Under the pieces are notes generated by a model, which saw only the letters and a program-made list of their open reading frames with translations, made no database searches and had not been told where the DNA came from. The position numbers and the translations under genes were made by a program. DNA of 64,000 nt from Fusobacterium ulcerans ATCC 49185 (GTDB lineage: Bacteria > Fusobacteriota > Fusobacteriia > Fusobacteriales > Fusobacteriaceae), in assembly GCF_900683735.1 (NCBI RefSeq), contig NZ_LR215979.1, forward strand, positions 806,001 through 870,000, written 5' to 3'. Of this stretch, positions 29,647-39,012 are shown one piece after another; position 1 is the stretch's first letter, and every line of letters starts with the position of its first letter.

Positions 29647-29679
29647 TTACAGAACTGAATTTAACTTTAAAATATTATA

Positions 29680-29720
29680 AAATAAATCGGCTCATATATT
29701 TTTGTGAGCCGATTTTATAT
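29680..29720. terminator. Bidirectional terminator between dps and azlD
   Basis: A perfect 11-bp stem AAATCGGCTCA/TGAGCCGATTT (29684-29694, 29705-29715) with A/T-rich flanks on both sides. Confidence 0.85.
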
Positions 29721-30053
29721 TTAAAAAATATATTGAATAAGTATCATATATAGAATAGTTCCTCCTCCAATAGACAAAAGCATATTCTTTTTCCATCTGT
29801 GCAATATTACTATCCCACCAATGGAAATAAATTCAGGAAGTCCATAAGGAAATGAAACAACTGAAACTCCTTTCAAACAATAGACAACCAGCATTCCTAT
29901 TACAGCAAATGGAAGTACTTTTCCTAAATATTGTATATATTTTGGGGTAGGTTTATTAGCAGGGAAAATTATAAAAGGAAGAAATCTTGTAAAAAGAGTT
30001 CCAAGTACTACCATAGCCACAGTTATTATTTCTTGTTCTACTGTAAGTCTCAT
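29721..30053 (-). CDS. azlD: Branched-chain amino acid exporter small subunit AzlD
   Basis: The 110-residue, four-helix membrane protein has the AzlD-family pattern: [20 protein letters not shown] near the N terminus, then [17 protein letters not shown]. With AzlC it forms a two-component exporter; AzlCD in Bacillus exports azaleucine and branched-chain amino acids. Its ATG overlaps the azlC stop by 4 bases (ATGA), showing translational coupling. Confidence 0.9.
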   Translation of the reverse strand: MRLTVEQEIITVAMVVLGTLFTRFLPFIIFPANKPTPKYIQYLGKVLPFAVIGMLVVYCLKGVSVVSFPYGLPEFISIGGIVILHRWKKNMLLSIGGGTILYMILIQYIF

Positions 30054-30748
30054 TTAATTTCCTCCTTCTCAAGCTTCTTTCTGCTCAATGTAAGTGAAAT
30101 AAGTATAGCTATCATTGATGGAATGATAAAATTTTCCATTCCAAATACAAGAAGACATGCAATAGAAGCTAAAACTCCTATTATAGCTGGAAGATGATCT
30201 TTTTGAGAATCCCATTGACTAAGGAATATAACAACAAAAAGAGCAGTCATTACAAAATCTATTCCTTTTGTATTAAAATTTATAAAGGAACCTAAGATTC
30301 CCCCTAAAGTAGCTCCAGATACCCAATAAGCATAATTTAAAAGAGTAACAAAAAACATAAACCACCCTTTATCTATTTCTTCAGGAATATCTGCAGTACA
30401 ATTAATGGAAAAGGATTCATCACACATTCCAAATATTAAGTACAGTTTCTTCTTTCCAGTTCCTCTGTATTTTTCCAACATAGATACTCCATAAAAAAGA
30501 TGTCTTGCATTAACCATAACAGCTAATAAAAAAGCATTTAGTGGATCAAAAACTGATACTAAAAGATTAGCAGTTATAAATTCCATAGATCCTGCAAAGA
30601 TAGTAAGGCTCATAAGCATTGGATAAACAAAAGAAAACCCCATCTTATTCATATATATTCCATAGGCTAATCCCAGAAATGTAAAACCAGCACAAATAGG
30701 AATCGTATGTGGAAAAGCGGCTTTGAATGCTTTTGATTTTGTGTTCAT
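30050..30748 (-). CDS. azlC: Branched-chain amino acid exporter large subunit AzlC
   Basis: The 232-residue inner-membrane protein of the AzlC/LIV-E family starts at the ATG at 30748, just behind an AGGGGGA ribosome site. The frame is open 30 codons further upstream, but that extension has no ribosome site and looks non-coding. Family features are [45 protein letters not shown] and DESFSINCT. It exports branched-chain amino acids together with AzlD, plausible for an amino-acid fermenter with internal excess. The operon ends at the terminator near 29700. Confidence 0.92.
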   Translation of the reverse strand: MNTKSKAFKAAFPHTIPICAGFTFLGLAYGIYMNKMGFSFVYPMLMSLTIFAGSMEFITANLLVSVFDPLNAFLLAVMVNARHLFYGVSMLEKYRGTGKKKLYLIFGMCDESFSINCTADIPEEIDKGWFMFFVTLLNYAYWVSGATLGGILGSFINFNTKGIDFVMTALFVVIFLSQWDSQKDHLPAIIGVLASIACLLVFGMENFIIPSMIAILISLTLSRKKLEKEEIK

Positions 30749-30944
30749 TTTATTCCCCCTTTTGTATTTAAATTGTGATATTAAAAAATTAATGTATTTT
30801 CTTATTATACCTAAATTACGGATTAAAGACAATACCAAATTTAAAAAAAACTTCTTTCCAATTTAGAGGAAAAAAGGATTAGAACAAAAACAGTAAATAT
30901 GATAAACTTAATCTATATAAGATATGGATTCAGGAGGGAAAGCA

Positions 30945-32336
30945 ATGAAGAAAAAAGTTAAAACAACAGGTAATCCACTACTAAAAAAGGCTCTATTTTT
31001 ATTTTTTTTCAGCCTTTTGTTACAGATTCCTCTTATGTTTGTAAATGGAGTAGTCCATGAGAGAAATTATCTTTATGATTCTACTATTAAAAATATAGGA
31101 AGAGAATGGGGAGAAACACAGACAATAGCAGGACCTGTTATTGTAGTTCCTTATACAGAGGAATATTATGAGAGAGAATATACAGTAGACAAGCAGGGAA
31201 AAGAAATCGAAATTGTTAAAAGTAAAAAGAGAAAAAATAGTTTAGTGGTTCTGCCTGAAAAATTAGATGTTAATGTTGATTTGAAAGAAGAAGTGAGAAA
31301 AAGAGGTATATATAAATCTATGGTGTATACTGGGGAATTAAACATGAAAGGAAATTTTTCTAAAGTGTTGTCAAATATTCCAGAAAATGCAGTTATAGAC
31401 TACAATGAAGTAAGTATATCTTTAGGAATAACAGATATAAAAGCTCTTCTTAAAATAGATAAATTTAATTTTAATGGCAAAGAGATAGAATTAGAATCAG
31501 GAACTGGATTGGGAAAACCATTTCAGATATCTAAAGGAATTTCGGGAAAACTGGGAATAAAAAATGAAGAATTAGGAGAAATTCCATTTGATATAGAATT
31601 AGTGTTTAGAGGTAGTGAAGGGATAACTCTTTTACCAATGGGAAAAGACAATAGCTTCTTTATAAAATCAGCATGGGAAAATCCAAGCTTTTATGGAATG
31701 CTTCCTAGAGAAAGAGTTATAAATGAAAATGGATTTACAGCAAATTGGAATATATCCCATCTTACAAGAAATTATAAGCAATACTTTTTTGCAAGTGAAA
31801 GTAATAAAATAGATTTATCAGAGGCACAAGCAGGAGTGGCTTTATATAATGGAATAACTCACTACAGACAGGTAATAAGAGCAGCTAAGTATGGAGTTTT
31901 ATTTATAATGATGAGCTTATTGGCTGTATACCTTTTTGAAATATCAGGGAAGAAAGAAACTCATTATGTTCAGTATGGAATTGTAGGATTTTCTTTAGTT
32001 ATGTTCTACTTGCTGCTTTTATCACTGGCAGAACATATAAGTTTTATAACTGCATATGGAATATCAGCAGCAGCAGTTATAGTACCAGTATCTTTGTATA
32101 TAACTAGTGTTACCAAAAATATTAAATATGGATTGGGGATGTTTGTTCTCCTTATAGGTATATATTCTATATTGTTCTCAATTTTAAAAATGGAAGATTA
32201 TGCACTTCTTACAGGAACACTTCTAATTATGGGAGTATTGTATCTTCTGATGTATGTAACTAAAAATATGGAAATAGTAAGTAAAAAAGTTCCAGATACA
32301 GAAGAAATTGAGAACGAGGAACAGGTGAAAAAATGA
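30945..32336 (+). CDS. creD: CreD-like inner-membrane protein
   Basis: The 463-residue CreD/CetD-family protein has an N-terminal helix (about 15-32), a large extracytoplasmic domain (about 35-305; signatures AGPVIVVPYTEEYYE and LVVLPEKLDVNVDL), and a cluster of about six helices from about 310 to 440. In enterobacteria creD belongs to the CreBC regulon and affects envelope integrity and colicin E2 tolerance. No creBC genes are present here. AGGAGGG at 30932 sets the start at 30945 rather than the ATG at 30924. The stop overlaps the DUF2339 gene by 4 bases. Confidence 0.88.
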   Translation: MKKKVKTTGNPLLKKALFLFFFSLLLQIPLMFVNGVVHERNYLYDSTIKNIGREWGETQTIAGPVIVVPYTEEYYEREYTVDKQGKEIEIVKSKKRKNSLVVLPEKLDVNVDLKEEVRKRGIYKSMVYTGELNMKGNFSKVLSNIPENAVIDYNEVSISLGITDIKALLKIDKFNFNGKEIELESGTGLGKPFQISKGISGKLGIKNEELGEIPFDIELVFRGSEGITLLPMGKDNSFFIKSAWENPSFYGMLPRERVINENGFTANWNISHLTRNYKQYFFASESNKIDLSEAQAGVALYNGITHYRQVIRAAKYGVLFIMMSLLAVYLFEISGKKETHYVQYGIVGFSLVMFYLLLLSLAEHISFITAYGISAAAVIVPVSLYITSVTKNIKYGLGMFVLLIGIYSILFSILKMEDYALLTGTLLIMGVLYLLMYVTKNMEIVSKKVPDTEEIENEEQVKK

Positions 32337-34849
32337 TAGATAAGAAAAAAGAGCTTGAACTTTTGGAGGCAAAATATCAAGAAATAAAAAAACTTAATTC
32401 AGAAGCTGAATCTATAATATCAAGTATAAAAAATGATGCAGATATCAATAGAGAAACTCAGCTTTTAGAAGAAAAGGAAAAACTTGAGAAAACTTTAAAA
32501 GAAATTAAAGATGAATTACAGAAAAAGATAAAAGAGATAGAAGATTTAAAGAATTCAAATATAGTGCTTTTAGAAGAATTAAGGGAAAGTAAAAGGTTAA
32601 GAAGAGAAAAAGAGATAAATAAATTTCAAGTAATGGCTGCTAAAAGGGTAAAAATAGACCTTGAAGACAGAATAATAAGCAGGCTTAATAATTTTAGGAA
32701 AGAATTATATAAAAAAATTAATATTCAAGATAAAGAACTGATGAAAGATATGTCTAAAGAATCTCATGAGTTGAGAGCTGAACTAAAAGCAGTAGCTGAA
32801 AAAGCAGATGTATTTATTGAAAATTCAAAGAAGAAAGCTTTAGAAGCTGGAATAGCTTTAGGAGAAGAGAGTTCTGTATTTCATAGTGAAATACAGAAAG
32901 AATACGACTTAAAAGAAGATAAATATCTTTTTGAAAAAGAGAAAAAAAACTTTGTTCTGGAAAAACTTATTGGATTAAAAGGATTTAATTTTTTAGGAAT
33001 AATATCAATTTTTTTAGGAATATTTTTAGTTTTTAAAACACAGTTTAGAGACTTCTTTAATAATGATTATATCAAAAGTTCAGGATCATATCTCTTAGGA
33101 ATTATTTTCCTTTTTGCAGGTGAGAGATTATATCAAAAGAACAAAAAACATTTTGCTGTAGGATTGATAGGTGGGGGAATAGGAATACTATATATAACTA
33201 CCTTGCTATCAACAATGTATCTTGGACTGTTTTCTATGATGCTGGGGCTTTTTATCTCAGTTATTTTAACAGGATTAGTAGTTATATTAGCATTAAGATA
33301 TAGTTCACAAATTATAGGAATATTAGCTTTAATAGGGGGATATTTGCCATATGGAGCTTATATTTATTATGAAGGTGGAATTACAAAAATATACTATCTG
33401 ATAGCTTATTCTCTGATACTTCAGGGAATAGTTTTAGGAGTGTCTTGGAAAAAAGACTGGTTATACAGTAAAATAATTGGGTTTGTAATAGGTTCAACAA
33501 ATATGGGAGGAATAGTATTTTATCTGTCAAGAAATATGGGAGATAAACTTACTGCATTTTTCTATATTGTAATATTTACAACAGCATATAGCTTTATATT
33601 TCTTAATTCTCACAGAAAAGAGAACAGAGAAAGTAATGTTATAGACTATATACTTCTCAGTCTTAACCTTATTGTGAAATTTTCTTTGATATATAGTTTG
33701 TCAGATGGAACAACACCAAACTGGATGAAAGCTGGATTAGTAGCAGGAGTAGGTATTATATATGGATTCTTTGGGGATAAACTTAAAGAAAACAGAGTAT
33801 CCAAAATTTTCTATGTAATAGCTTTAGGATGTTTCATAGTGATAATTCCTGTAATACTTTCTAAAGAATACATAGTGCTAGCATGGGGACTGGAAGCAGT
33901 GTTCTTATACTTTATGGCCTCAAAATATAAAAATAAAGAGATAGAATATGGAGCAGTTTTTATATATTTAATAACTCTTTTAACAAATTTCTTTATAAGA
34001 GAGGAAAAATATTATCTTGTGTACATACAGGATATTTTGATAATTTCACTTTCTTTTGTAGTTTATTTTATTGTGAAGGAAAAAAGTTATAACAAAACTA
34101 TTAAAAGTCTGATGGCTCCATTTAAGTATCTTATATTCTTATACTCAATATTTTTCATCAATAATATAATTTTTCTAAATATAAAAAAAATACCAGGAAG
34201 ATATTATACTAGAGAGATGTTTGGAGTTTTAATAGCAGTTTTAATTGTAAATATTTTGTTGAGAACTGTAACTTATAAGGTTAAAGAACTTCAGGATAGA
34301 TTTAGTCTGGTATTTTTAACAATAATAGAGATATTTTCAATATTGATAATAAATATGATAAATGTATTTGGATATGTGAAATATGAGAATGGAAAAGAAA
34401 AAATCTTACTAATAATTTTCATTTTAGCAGCAAATATATATTTATTCCTCTTTGGAAGAAAAGACATTCATTTTACTTTATTTAAAACTAATGAGAAAAA
34501 AGTTCCATGGATAATAGGAGAATCAATATATATAATCGTAGTTTCATATGTACTAATGAATAATGTACTTTATATAGAAGGAGCAAATCTGGTAATAAAT
34601 ATTGTAGGACTGCTTATGTGTGGATATCTCGTTTGGAAAGGATTCAGAACACCTAATAGAAATATAAGAAGGGTAGGACTTGGAATAGGAATATTCTTTG
34701 TTTTAAAAAGTTTCTTTATAGATTTTATTTCTTTCAGCAGTACATACAAACTTCTTGCATATTTCAGTATGGGAGTTATATTAATAGGAACTTCTTATAT
34801 CTATCAAACAGCTCTTAAAAAATTAGAAAAGGAGGAAAAAGGTGAATAG
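32333..34849 (+). CDS. DUF2339 polytopic membrane protein with N-terminal coiled coil
   Basis: The 838-residue protein opens with a charged coiled coil (about 1-180). About twenty closely packed hydrophobic segments follow (about 215-825), including GFNFLGIISIFLGIFLVFKT, GGGIGILYITTLLSTMYLG and ALRYSSQIIGILALIGGYLP, which are typical of DUF2339. The function is unknown; members are often next to DUF3999 genes, as here. The start overlaps the creD stop and the end overlaps the DUF3999 start by 8 bases, so the three products are translationally coupled and probably act together at the inner membrane. Confidence 0.83.
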   Translation: MIDKKKELELLEAKYQEIKKLNSEAESIISSIKNDADINRETQLLEEKEKLEKTLKEIKDELQKKIKEIEDLKNSNIVLLEELRESKRLRREKEINKFQVMAAKRVKIDLEDRIISRLNNFRKELYKKINIQDKELMKDMSKESHELRAELKAVAEKADVFIENSKKKALEAGIALGEESSVFHSEIQKEYDLKEDKYLFEKEKKNFVLEKLIGLKGFNFLGIISIFLGIFLVFKTQFRDFFNNDYIKSSGSYLLGIIFLFAGERLYQKNKKHFAVGLIGGGIGILYITTLLSTMYLGLFSMMLGLFISVILTGLVVILALRYSSQIIGILALIGGYLPYGAYIYYEGGITKIYYLIAYSLILQGIVLGVSWKKDWLYSKIIGFVIGSTNMGGIVFYLSRNMGDKLTAFFYIVIFTTAYSFIFLNSHRKENRESNVIDYILLSLNLIVKFSLIYSLSDGTTPNWMKAGLVAGVGIIYGFFGDKLKENRVSKIFYVIALGCFIVIIPVILSKEYIVLAWGLEAVFLYFMASKYKNKEIEYGAVFIYLITLLTNFFIREEKYYLVYIQDILIISLSFVVYFIVKEKSYNKTIKSLMAPFKYLIFLYSIFFINNIIFLNIKKIPGRYYTREMFGVLIAVLIVNILLRTVTYKVKELQDRFSLVFLTIIEIFSILIINMINVFGYVKYENGKEKILLIIFILAANIYLFLFGRKDIHFTLFKTNEKKVPWIIGESIYIIVVSYVLMNNVLYIEGANLVINIVGLLMCGYLVWKGFRTPNRNIRRVGLGIGIFFVLKSFFIDFISFSSTYKLLAYFSMGVILIGTSYIYQTALKKLEKEEKGE

Positions 34850-35999
34850 AATAATATCAATACTATTATTTATAATATCTTTGCAATCTTTTTCTTATGA
34901 TTATTTTAAAGAGATAGAAGTAAATGGAAATAGTAAATATAAAGAATTTTATATAACAGAGGACATTTACTCTAAAAGCAAAAATGATTTGGGAGATATA
35001 AGGATACTAGATGATAATGGACAGGAAATACCTTATGTAATTGAAAAAAAAGATGCTGGATATAATAATATAGAGAGGATAATTTCAGTAGGAAATATAG
35101 TTTCAGAAACAGCTAAAGAAGAAAGAATGGAAACAGTTTTTAAATTTTCTCCTAAAACTGAGTTAGATGATGTATTTGGAAATAGAATAGAGATAATACC
35201 TAAAAGGAATTTTTATTTTGAATATGAATTGCTAGGAAGTAATAATGGAAAAAATTGGGAGTATATAACTTATGGAGAAATATATAAAACTCCAGACAGA
35301 GAAAATTTACTAATAGATTTTCCAGAAGAAAAATATACATATTATAAATTGGTAACTGATTTGAATAAAGAAAGTAATTTTAAAGGTGCAGTTCTTAAAT
35401 TTTATGGAAGTGAAAAAAAGGAAACAGAAACTATTTTACTAAAATTAGAATATCAATCAGAGGAAAAGGATAAAACCAGTATAATTACTATTGAAACTAA
35501 CAATCTTCCTATACATAAAATATATTTAAAAGCCAGTGGTGAATTTAAAAGAAATTATTCAATCGGAAACAGGGATTATTATAGAACTGGAACTATTTTC
35601 AAAGTTGGCGACAAAGAAAATATGCAGATAGATTTCAGAAGAATATCAAGATCAGAACAATTGATACTAGAGATAAAAAATGGAGATAATAAACCTCTTG
35701 TAATAACTGAAATTCAAGGAGAATATATTCCTGCTAAGATAATGTTTAAAGCAGAAGAAAATGGCAAATATAAAATAACTTTTGGAAATGAAAACTTGTA
35801 TAAACCAAAGTATGATTTGGAAGAGTTCAGCAGTATGATAAAAGACAGAAATTTAGTTATAGCTGGGAAAATAAATACAGTTGAAAAAGAAGCAGTTCAA
35901 GAATCAAAAGATATGAGTATGTATTACAATATTTTTATTGGATTGATTGTACTTTTACTAAGTAGTTTTATGATAAAAAAAATAAGCAAAAAAAAATAA
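34842..35999 (+). CDS. DUF3999 family exported membrane-anchored protein
   Basis: The 385-residue protein has a signal peptide (NRIISILLFIISLQSFSYDY), a long extracytoplasmic beta-rich region (about 20-360; NGQEIPYVIEKKDAG, RIISVGNI), and a C-terminal helix (about 362-380) followed by a Lys-rich tail. The layout and gene order match DUF3999 proteins that partner DUF2339. The start is GTG at 34842 with GGAGG at 34831-34835. Its function is unknown. A periplasmic partner to the DUF2339 membrane protein is the simplest reading. Confidence 0.78.
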   Translation: MNRIISILLFIISLQSFSYDYFKEIEVNGNSKYKEFYITEDIYSKSKNDLGDIRILDDNGQEIPYVIEKKDAGYNNIERIISVGNIVSETAKEERMETVFKFSPKTELDDVFGNRIEIIPKRNFYFEYELLGSNNGKNWEYITYGEIYKTPDRENLLIDFPEEKYTYYKLVTDLNKESNFKGAVLKFYGSEKKETETILLKLEYQSEEKDKTSIITIETNNLPIHKIYLKASGEFKRNYSIGNRDYYRTGTIFKVGDKENMQIDFRRISRSEQLILEIKNGDNKPLVITEIQGEYIPAKIMFKAEENGKYKITFGNENLYKPKYDLEEFSSMIKDRNLVIAGKINTVEKEAVQESKDMSMYYNIFIGLIVLLLSSFMIKKISKKK

Positions 36000-36010
36000 T
36001 TTACATTTGA

Positions 36011-36052
36011 AACATGCTGTTTTTATTGAGAAAAGAGCATATTTCATTTTTA
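36011..36052 (+). terminator. Weak terminator after DUF3999 gene
   Basis: ATGCTGTTTT/AAAAGAGCAT (36014-36023, 36031-36040; one mismatch) is followed by ATTTCATTTTT. Confidence 0.45.
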
Positions 36053-36067
36053 GAACAAAAATAAGAC

Positions 36068-36096
36068 TTACAATTTCTTAAAAAGTATAGTATAAT
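36068..36096 (+). promoter_or_regulatory. Promoter of the DEAD-box helicase gene
   Basis: TTACAA (36068-36073), a 17-base spacer and TATAAT (36091-36096). This start would give a leader of about 230 bases. Confidence 0.65.
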
Positions 36097-36102
36097 ATAT
36101 TC

Positions 36103-36333
36103 TTAGGTAGTAAACATAGGATTCTTTAATAAGATAGATATTTATTTAAATGTATTTTGTTACAACACACCGTTAAAAATATCTTTAAAAAGAACAAGAG
36201 GATTCCTATAATGCTACAAAACATTTTTTGTTGTAGAACACGAGGGAAAGTAACTCTGATTGTTTTTAAATGCATATGAGATTTTTTAGTGTGGTATGAT
36301 GAAATAAAATAATTTAAATAAAGGACGTGAAGA
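36103..36333 (+). promoter_or_regulatory. Long 5' leader of the DEAD-box helicase mRNA
   Basis: About 230 bases separate the likely transcription start from the ATG. A stem CTACAA/TTGTAG (36212-36235) flanks a T-rich loop, and no convincing open reading frame fills the leader. Long structured leaders are typical of cold-shock RNA helicase genes. This, with the promoter and weak terminator, accounts for the 334-base gap. Confidence 0.45.
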
Positions 36334-37917
36334 ATGGAAAAATTAGAAGAATTCAAAAAATTGGGATTGGGAGAGAAAACAATAAAGGCTCTCTCAAAAA
36401 AAGGGTATGAAAAACCAACACCTATACAAGCTTTAACTATACCAGCATTACTAGATGGAGATAAGGATATAATAGGACAGGCACAAACAGGAACTGGTAA
36501 AACAGCTGCTTTCTCTTTACCAATATTAGAAAGATTTGAACCTGGAAAAGTGGTACAAGCTATTGTTTTAGCTCCTACTAGAGAACTTGCTATCCAAGTT
36601 GCTGAAGAAATGAACAGTCTTGCAAATGGTAAAAAAATAAGAATAACTCCTGTATATGGAGGACAATCAATAGAATTCCAAATCAGACAACTGAAAAAAG
36701 GAACTGACATAATTGTTGGAACTCCAGGAAGAGTAATGGATCTGATGGACAGAAAACTTATAAAATTAGATAATCTTAAATATTTTATATTAGATGAAGC
36801 TGATGAAATGCTTAATATGGGATTTTTAGAAGATGTAGAGAAAATTCTTGAATCTACAAATGATGATAAAAGAATGCTTTTCTTCTCTGCTACAATGCCA
36901 AATGAAATATTAAAAGTTGCTAAAAAACATATGAGAGATTATGAAGTTTTAGCAGTAAAAACTAGAGAGCTTACAACTGATCTTACTGATCAAATTTATT
37001 TTGAAGTACATGAAAGAGATAAATTTGAAGCTCTATGCAGAATAATAGATCTTACTAAAGATTTCTATGGAATAGTTTTCTGCAGAACTAAAAATGATGT
37101 AAATGATGTAGTTGGAAAATTAAATGACAGAGGATATGATGCTGAAGGTCTTCATGGAGATATCAGTCAAAACTATAGAGAAGTAACTTTAAAAAGATTT
37201 AAAGCTAAAAAAATAAATGTATTGGTAGCAACAGATGTAGCTGCAAGGGGAATAGATGTAAATGATCTTTCTCATGTAATCAATTATTCCATACCACAGG
37301 AAGCTGAGAGTTATGTACATAGAATTGGAAGAACTGGAAGAGCTGGTAAAGAAGGAACTGCTATAACATTTATCACTCCTCAGGAATATAGAAGACTTCT
37401 TCAAATTCAAAAAATTGTAAAAACTGAAATCAGAAAAGAAAGAGTTCCAGGAGTAAAAGATGTAATTCAAGCTAAAAAATTTAGATTAATAGAAGAATTA
37501 AATCATATACTTGCTGAAAATAATTTTGATAATTTCAAAGACCTTTCAAGAGAACTTTTAAATGGGGAAGATGCTATAGATATTGTAGCTGCTTTAATTA
37601 AACATTCATATGAAGATGTACTTGATGAAAGCAATTACAATGAGATAAATAATAGTGCTCCATTAGAAAAAACTGGTAAAGTAAGACTATTTGTTGCTTT
37701 AGGAAGAAAAAATGAAATGACTCCTAAGAAATTAGTAGAAATGGTAACTAGCAAAACTAAAGTTGATGAAAGAAAATTAAAGAATGTTGAAGTATATGAA
37801 AACTTCTCTTTCTTATCTGTTCCTTTCCAAGAAGCAGAAGAAATTATTGAAATATTCAAGCAAGATAAAAAAGGAAGAAAACCTTTAATAGAAAAAGCTA
37901 AAGAAAAGAAACAATAA
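36334..37917 (+). CDS. deaD: DEAD-box ATP-dependent RNA helicase (DeaD/CsdA-like)
   Basis: This 527-residue RNA helicase unwinds RNA duplexes in ribosome assembly or mRNA decay. Motifs are the Q motif PTPIQ (28-32), Walker A AQTGTGKT (50-57), PTRELA, DEAD at 154-157 (LDEADEML), SATMP, and in the second RecA domain LVATDVAARGIDV and YVHRIGRTGRAGK. The C terminus (about 445-510, LFVALGRKNEMTPKKLV) is the DbpA-type RNA-binding domain found in DeaD/CsdA. The protein lacks the long basic tail of E. coli DeaD. It has its own promoter and a terminator. Confidence 0.93.
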   Translation: MEKLEEFKKLGLGEKTIKALSKKGYEKPTPIQALTIPALLDGDKDIIGQAQTGTGKTAAFSLPILERFEPGKVVQAIVLAPTRELAIQVAEEMNSLANGKKIRITPVYGGQSIEFQIRQLKKGTDIIVGTPGRVMDLMDRKLIKLDNLKYFILDEADEMLNMGFLEDVEKILESTNDDKRMLFFSATMPNEILKVAKKHMRDYEVLAVKTRELTTDLTDQIYFEVHERDKFEALCRIIDLTKDFYGIVFCRTKNDVNDVVGKLNDRGYDAEGLHGDISQNYREVTLKRFKAKKINVLVATDVAARGIDVNDLSHVINYSIPQEAESYVHRIGRTGRAGKEGTAITFITPQEYRRLLQIQKIVKTEIRKERVPGVKDVIQAKKFRLIEELNHILAENNFDNFKDLSRELLNGEDAIDIVAALIKHSYEDVLDESNYNEINNSAPLEKTGKVRLFVALGRKNEMTPKKLVEMVTSKTKVDERKLKNVEVYENFSFLSVPFQEAEEIIEIFKQDKKGRKPLIEKAKEKKQ

Positions 37918-37926
37918 TAAATATAT

Positions 37927-37977
37927 AAGACGGCTCAAAGGCTCATTCAGATTTCTTTTGAGTCGTTTTCATTTTTT
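37927..37977 (+). terminator. Intrinsic terminator after deaD
   Basis: ACGGCTCAAA/TTTGAGTCGT (37930-37939, 37957-37966; one G-U) is followed by TTTCATTTTTT. Confidence 0.8.
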
Positions 37978-37998
37978 GGAAAAGAAAGCAACAAATTC

Positions 37999-38026
37999 TT
38001 GATAGTAGGGGAGATTATGTTATAAT
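37999..38026 (+). promoter_or_regulatory. Promoter of mltG
   Basis: TTGATA (37999-38004), a 16-base spacer and TATAAT (38021-38026) with an upstream TGT, i.e. an extended -10. Confidence 0.75.
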
Positions 38027-38055
38027 ATAAGAAAATATAATATAAGGAGTCTGAA

Positions 38056-39012
38056 ATGAAAAAATGGATCTATACTATTGCAGGTTTATTTGTTTTAGTT
38101 GCAACAATAGTAGTAGTTTTCTTCTACTTTGAAATAAATAAAAAAGTAAATTATCGAAAGATAATTGAGATAAAGAGAGGTGTTCCATTAAAAGCTTCAT
38201 TATCAAGCCTTCCTGTTTCAGACAATTTTGTTTTCAAAGTTTATTTGAAATACAGAAATGAGGGAAAGGGAATAAAGGCAGGATATTATGAACTAAAAGG
38301 AGAAATGTCAATGAAAGATCTTATAGACGTCCTTGAGGCAGGTAAAGATAAGGTATTTAAATTGACTATTCCAGAAGGATACAGCATAGCAGAAATTGCT
38401 GATCTTTTAGAAAAAAATGGAAGAATAGACAAAGATAAATTTTATAAGGAATTTAATGGGATAGAGTTTCCATATCCTACACCAGAAGGGAATTTTGAAG
38501 GGTATTTATACCCTGAAACTTATTATATACCAGAAAATTATAATGAAAGATTAATTATAAGAACTTTATTAAGAGAGTTTCTGAAAAAATTTCCACCAGA
38601 AAAGTATAAAGATAAAGATGAATTCTACCAAAAATTGATAATGGCATCTATTTTAGAAAGAGAGGCTAAACTTGATGAAGAGAAACCTCTTATGGCTTCT
38701 GTATTTTATAATAGAATAAAAAAGAAAATGACACTTTCTTCTGATGCAACAGTGAATTTTTTGTATGATTATAAAAAAAGAAGAATGTATTATAAAGATT
38801 TGGAAATAGATTCACCATATAACACTTATAAATATAAGGGACTTCCCCCAGGACCAATATCTAATCCAAGCGTAGTTTCAGTAGAAGCAGCATACAATCC
38901 AGCTGATACAGACTACCTGTTTTTTGTTGCAACAGGGGATGGAGGACACTTTTTTAGTAAAACATATAAAGAACATCTGGAATTTCAAAGAAAAAATAAG
39001 GAGAATAAATAG
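38056..39012 (+). CDS. mltG: Endolytic peptidoglycan transglycosylase MltG (YceG-like)
   Basis: MltG cuts nascent glycan strands at the inner membrane and is thought to terminate peptidoglycan polymerisation. The 318-residue protein has an N-terminal membrane helix (about 5-27), a LysM-like subdomain (about 35-120, KLTIPEGYSIAEIADLLEKN) and the YceG catalytic domain. The catalytic-region motif ASILEREA is at 197-204, with FYNRIKKKMTLSSDATV and LPPGPISNPSVVSVEAAYNP following. All expected features are present. The stop codon overlaps the next start by one base. Confidence 0.94.
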   Translation: MKKWIYTIAGLFVLVATIVVVFFYFEINKKVNYRKIIEIKRGVPLKASLSSLPVSDNFVFKVYLKYRNEGKGIKAGYYELKGEMSMKDLIDVLEAGKDKVFKLTIPEGYSIAEIADLLEKNGRIDKDKFYKEFNGIEFPYPTPEGNFEGYLYPETYYIPENYNERLIIRTLLREFLKKFPPEKYKDKDEFYQKLIMASILEREAKLDEEKPLMASVFYNRIKKKMTLSSDATVNFLYDYKKRRMYYKDLEIDSPYNTYKYKGLPPGPISNPSVVSVEAAYNPADTDYLFFVATGDGGHFFSKTYKEHLEFQRKNKENK

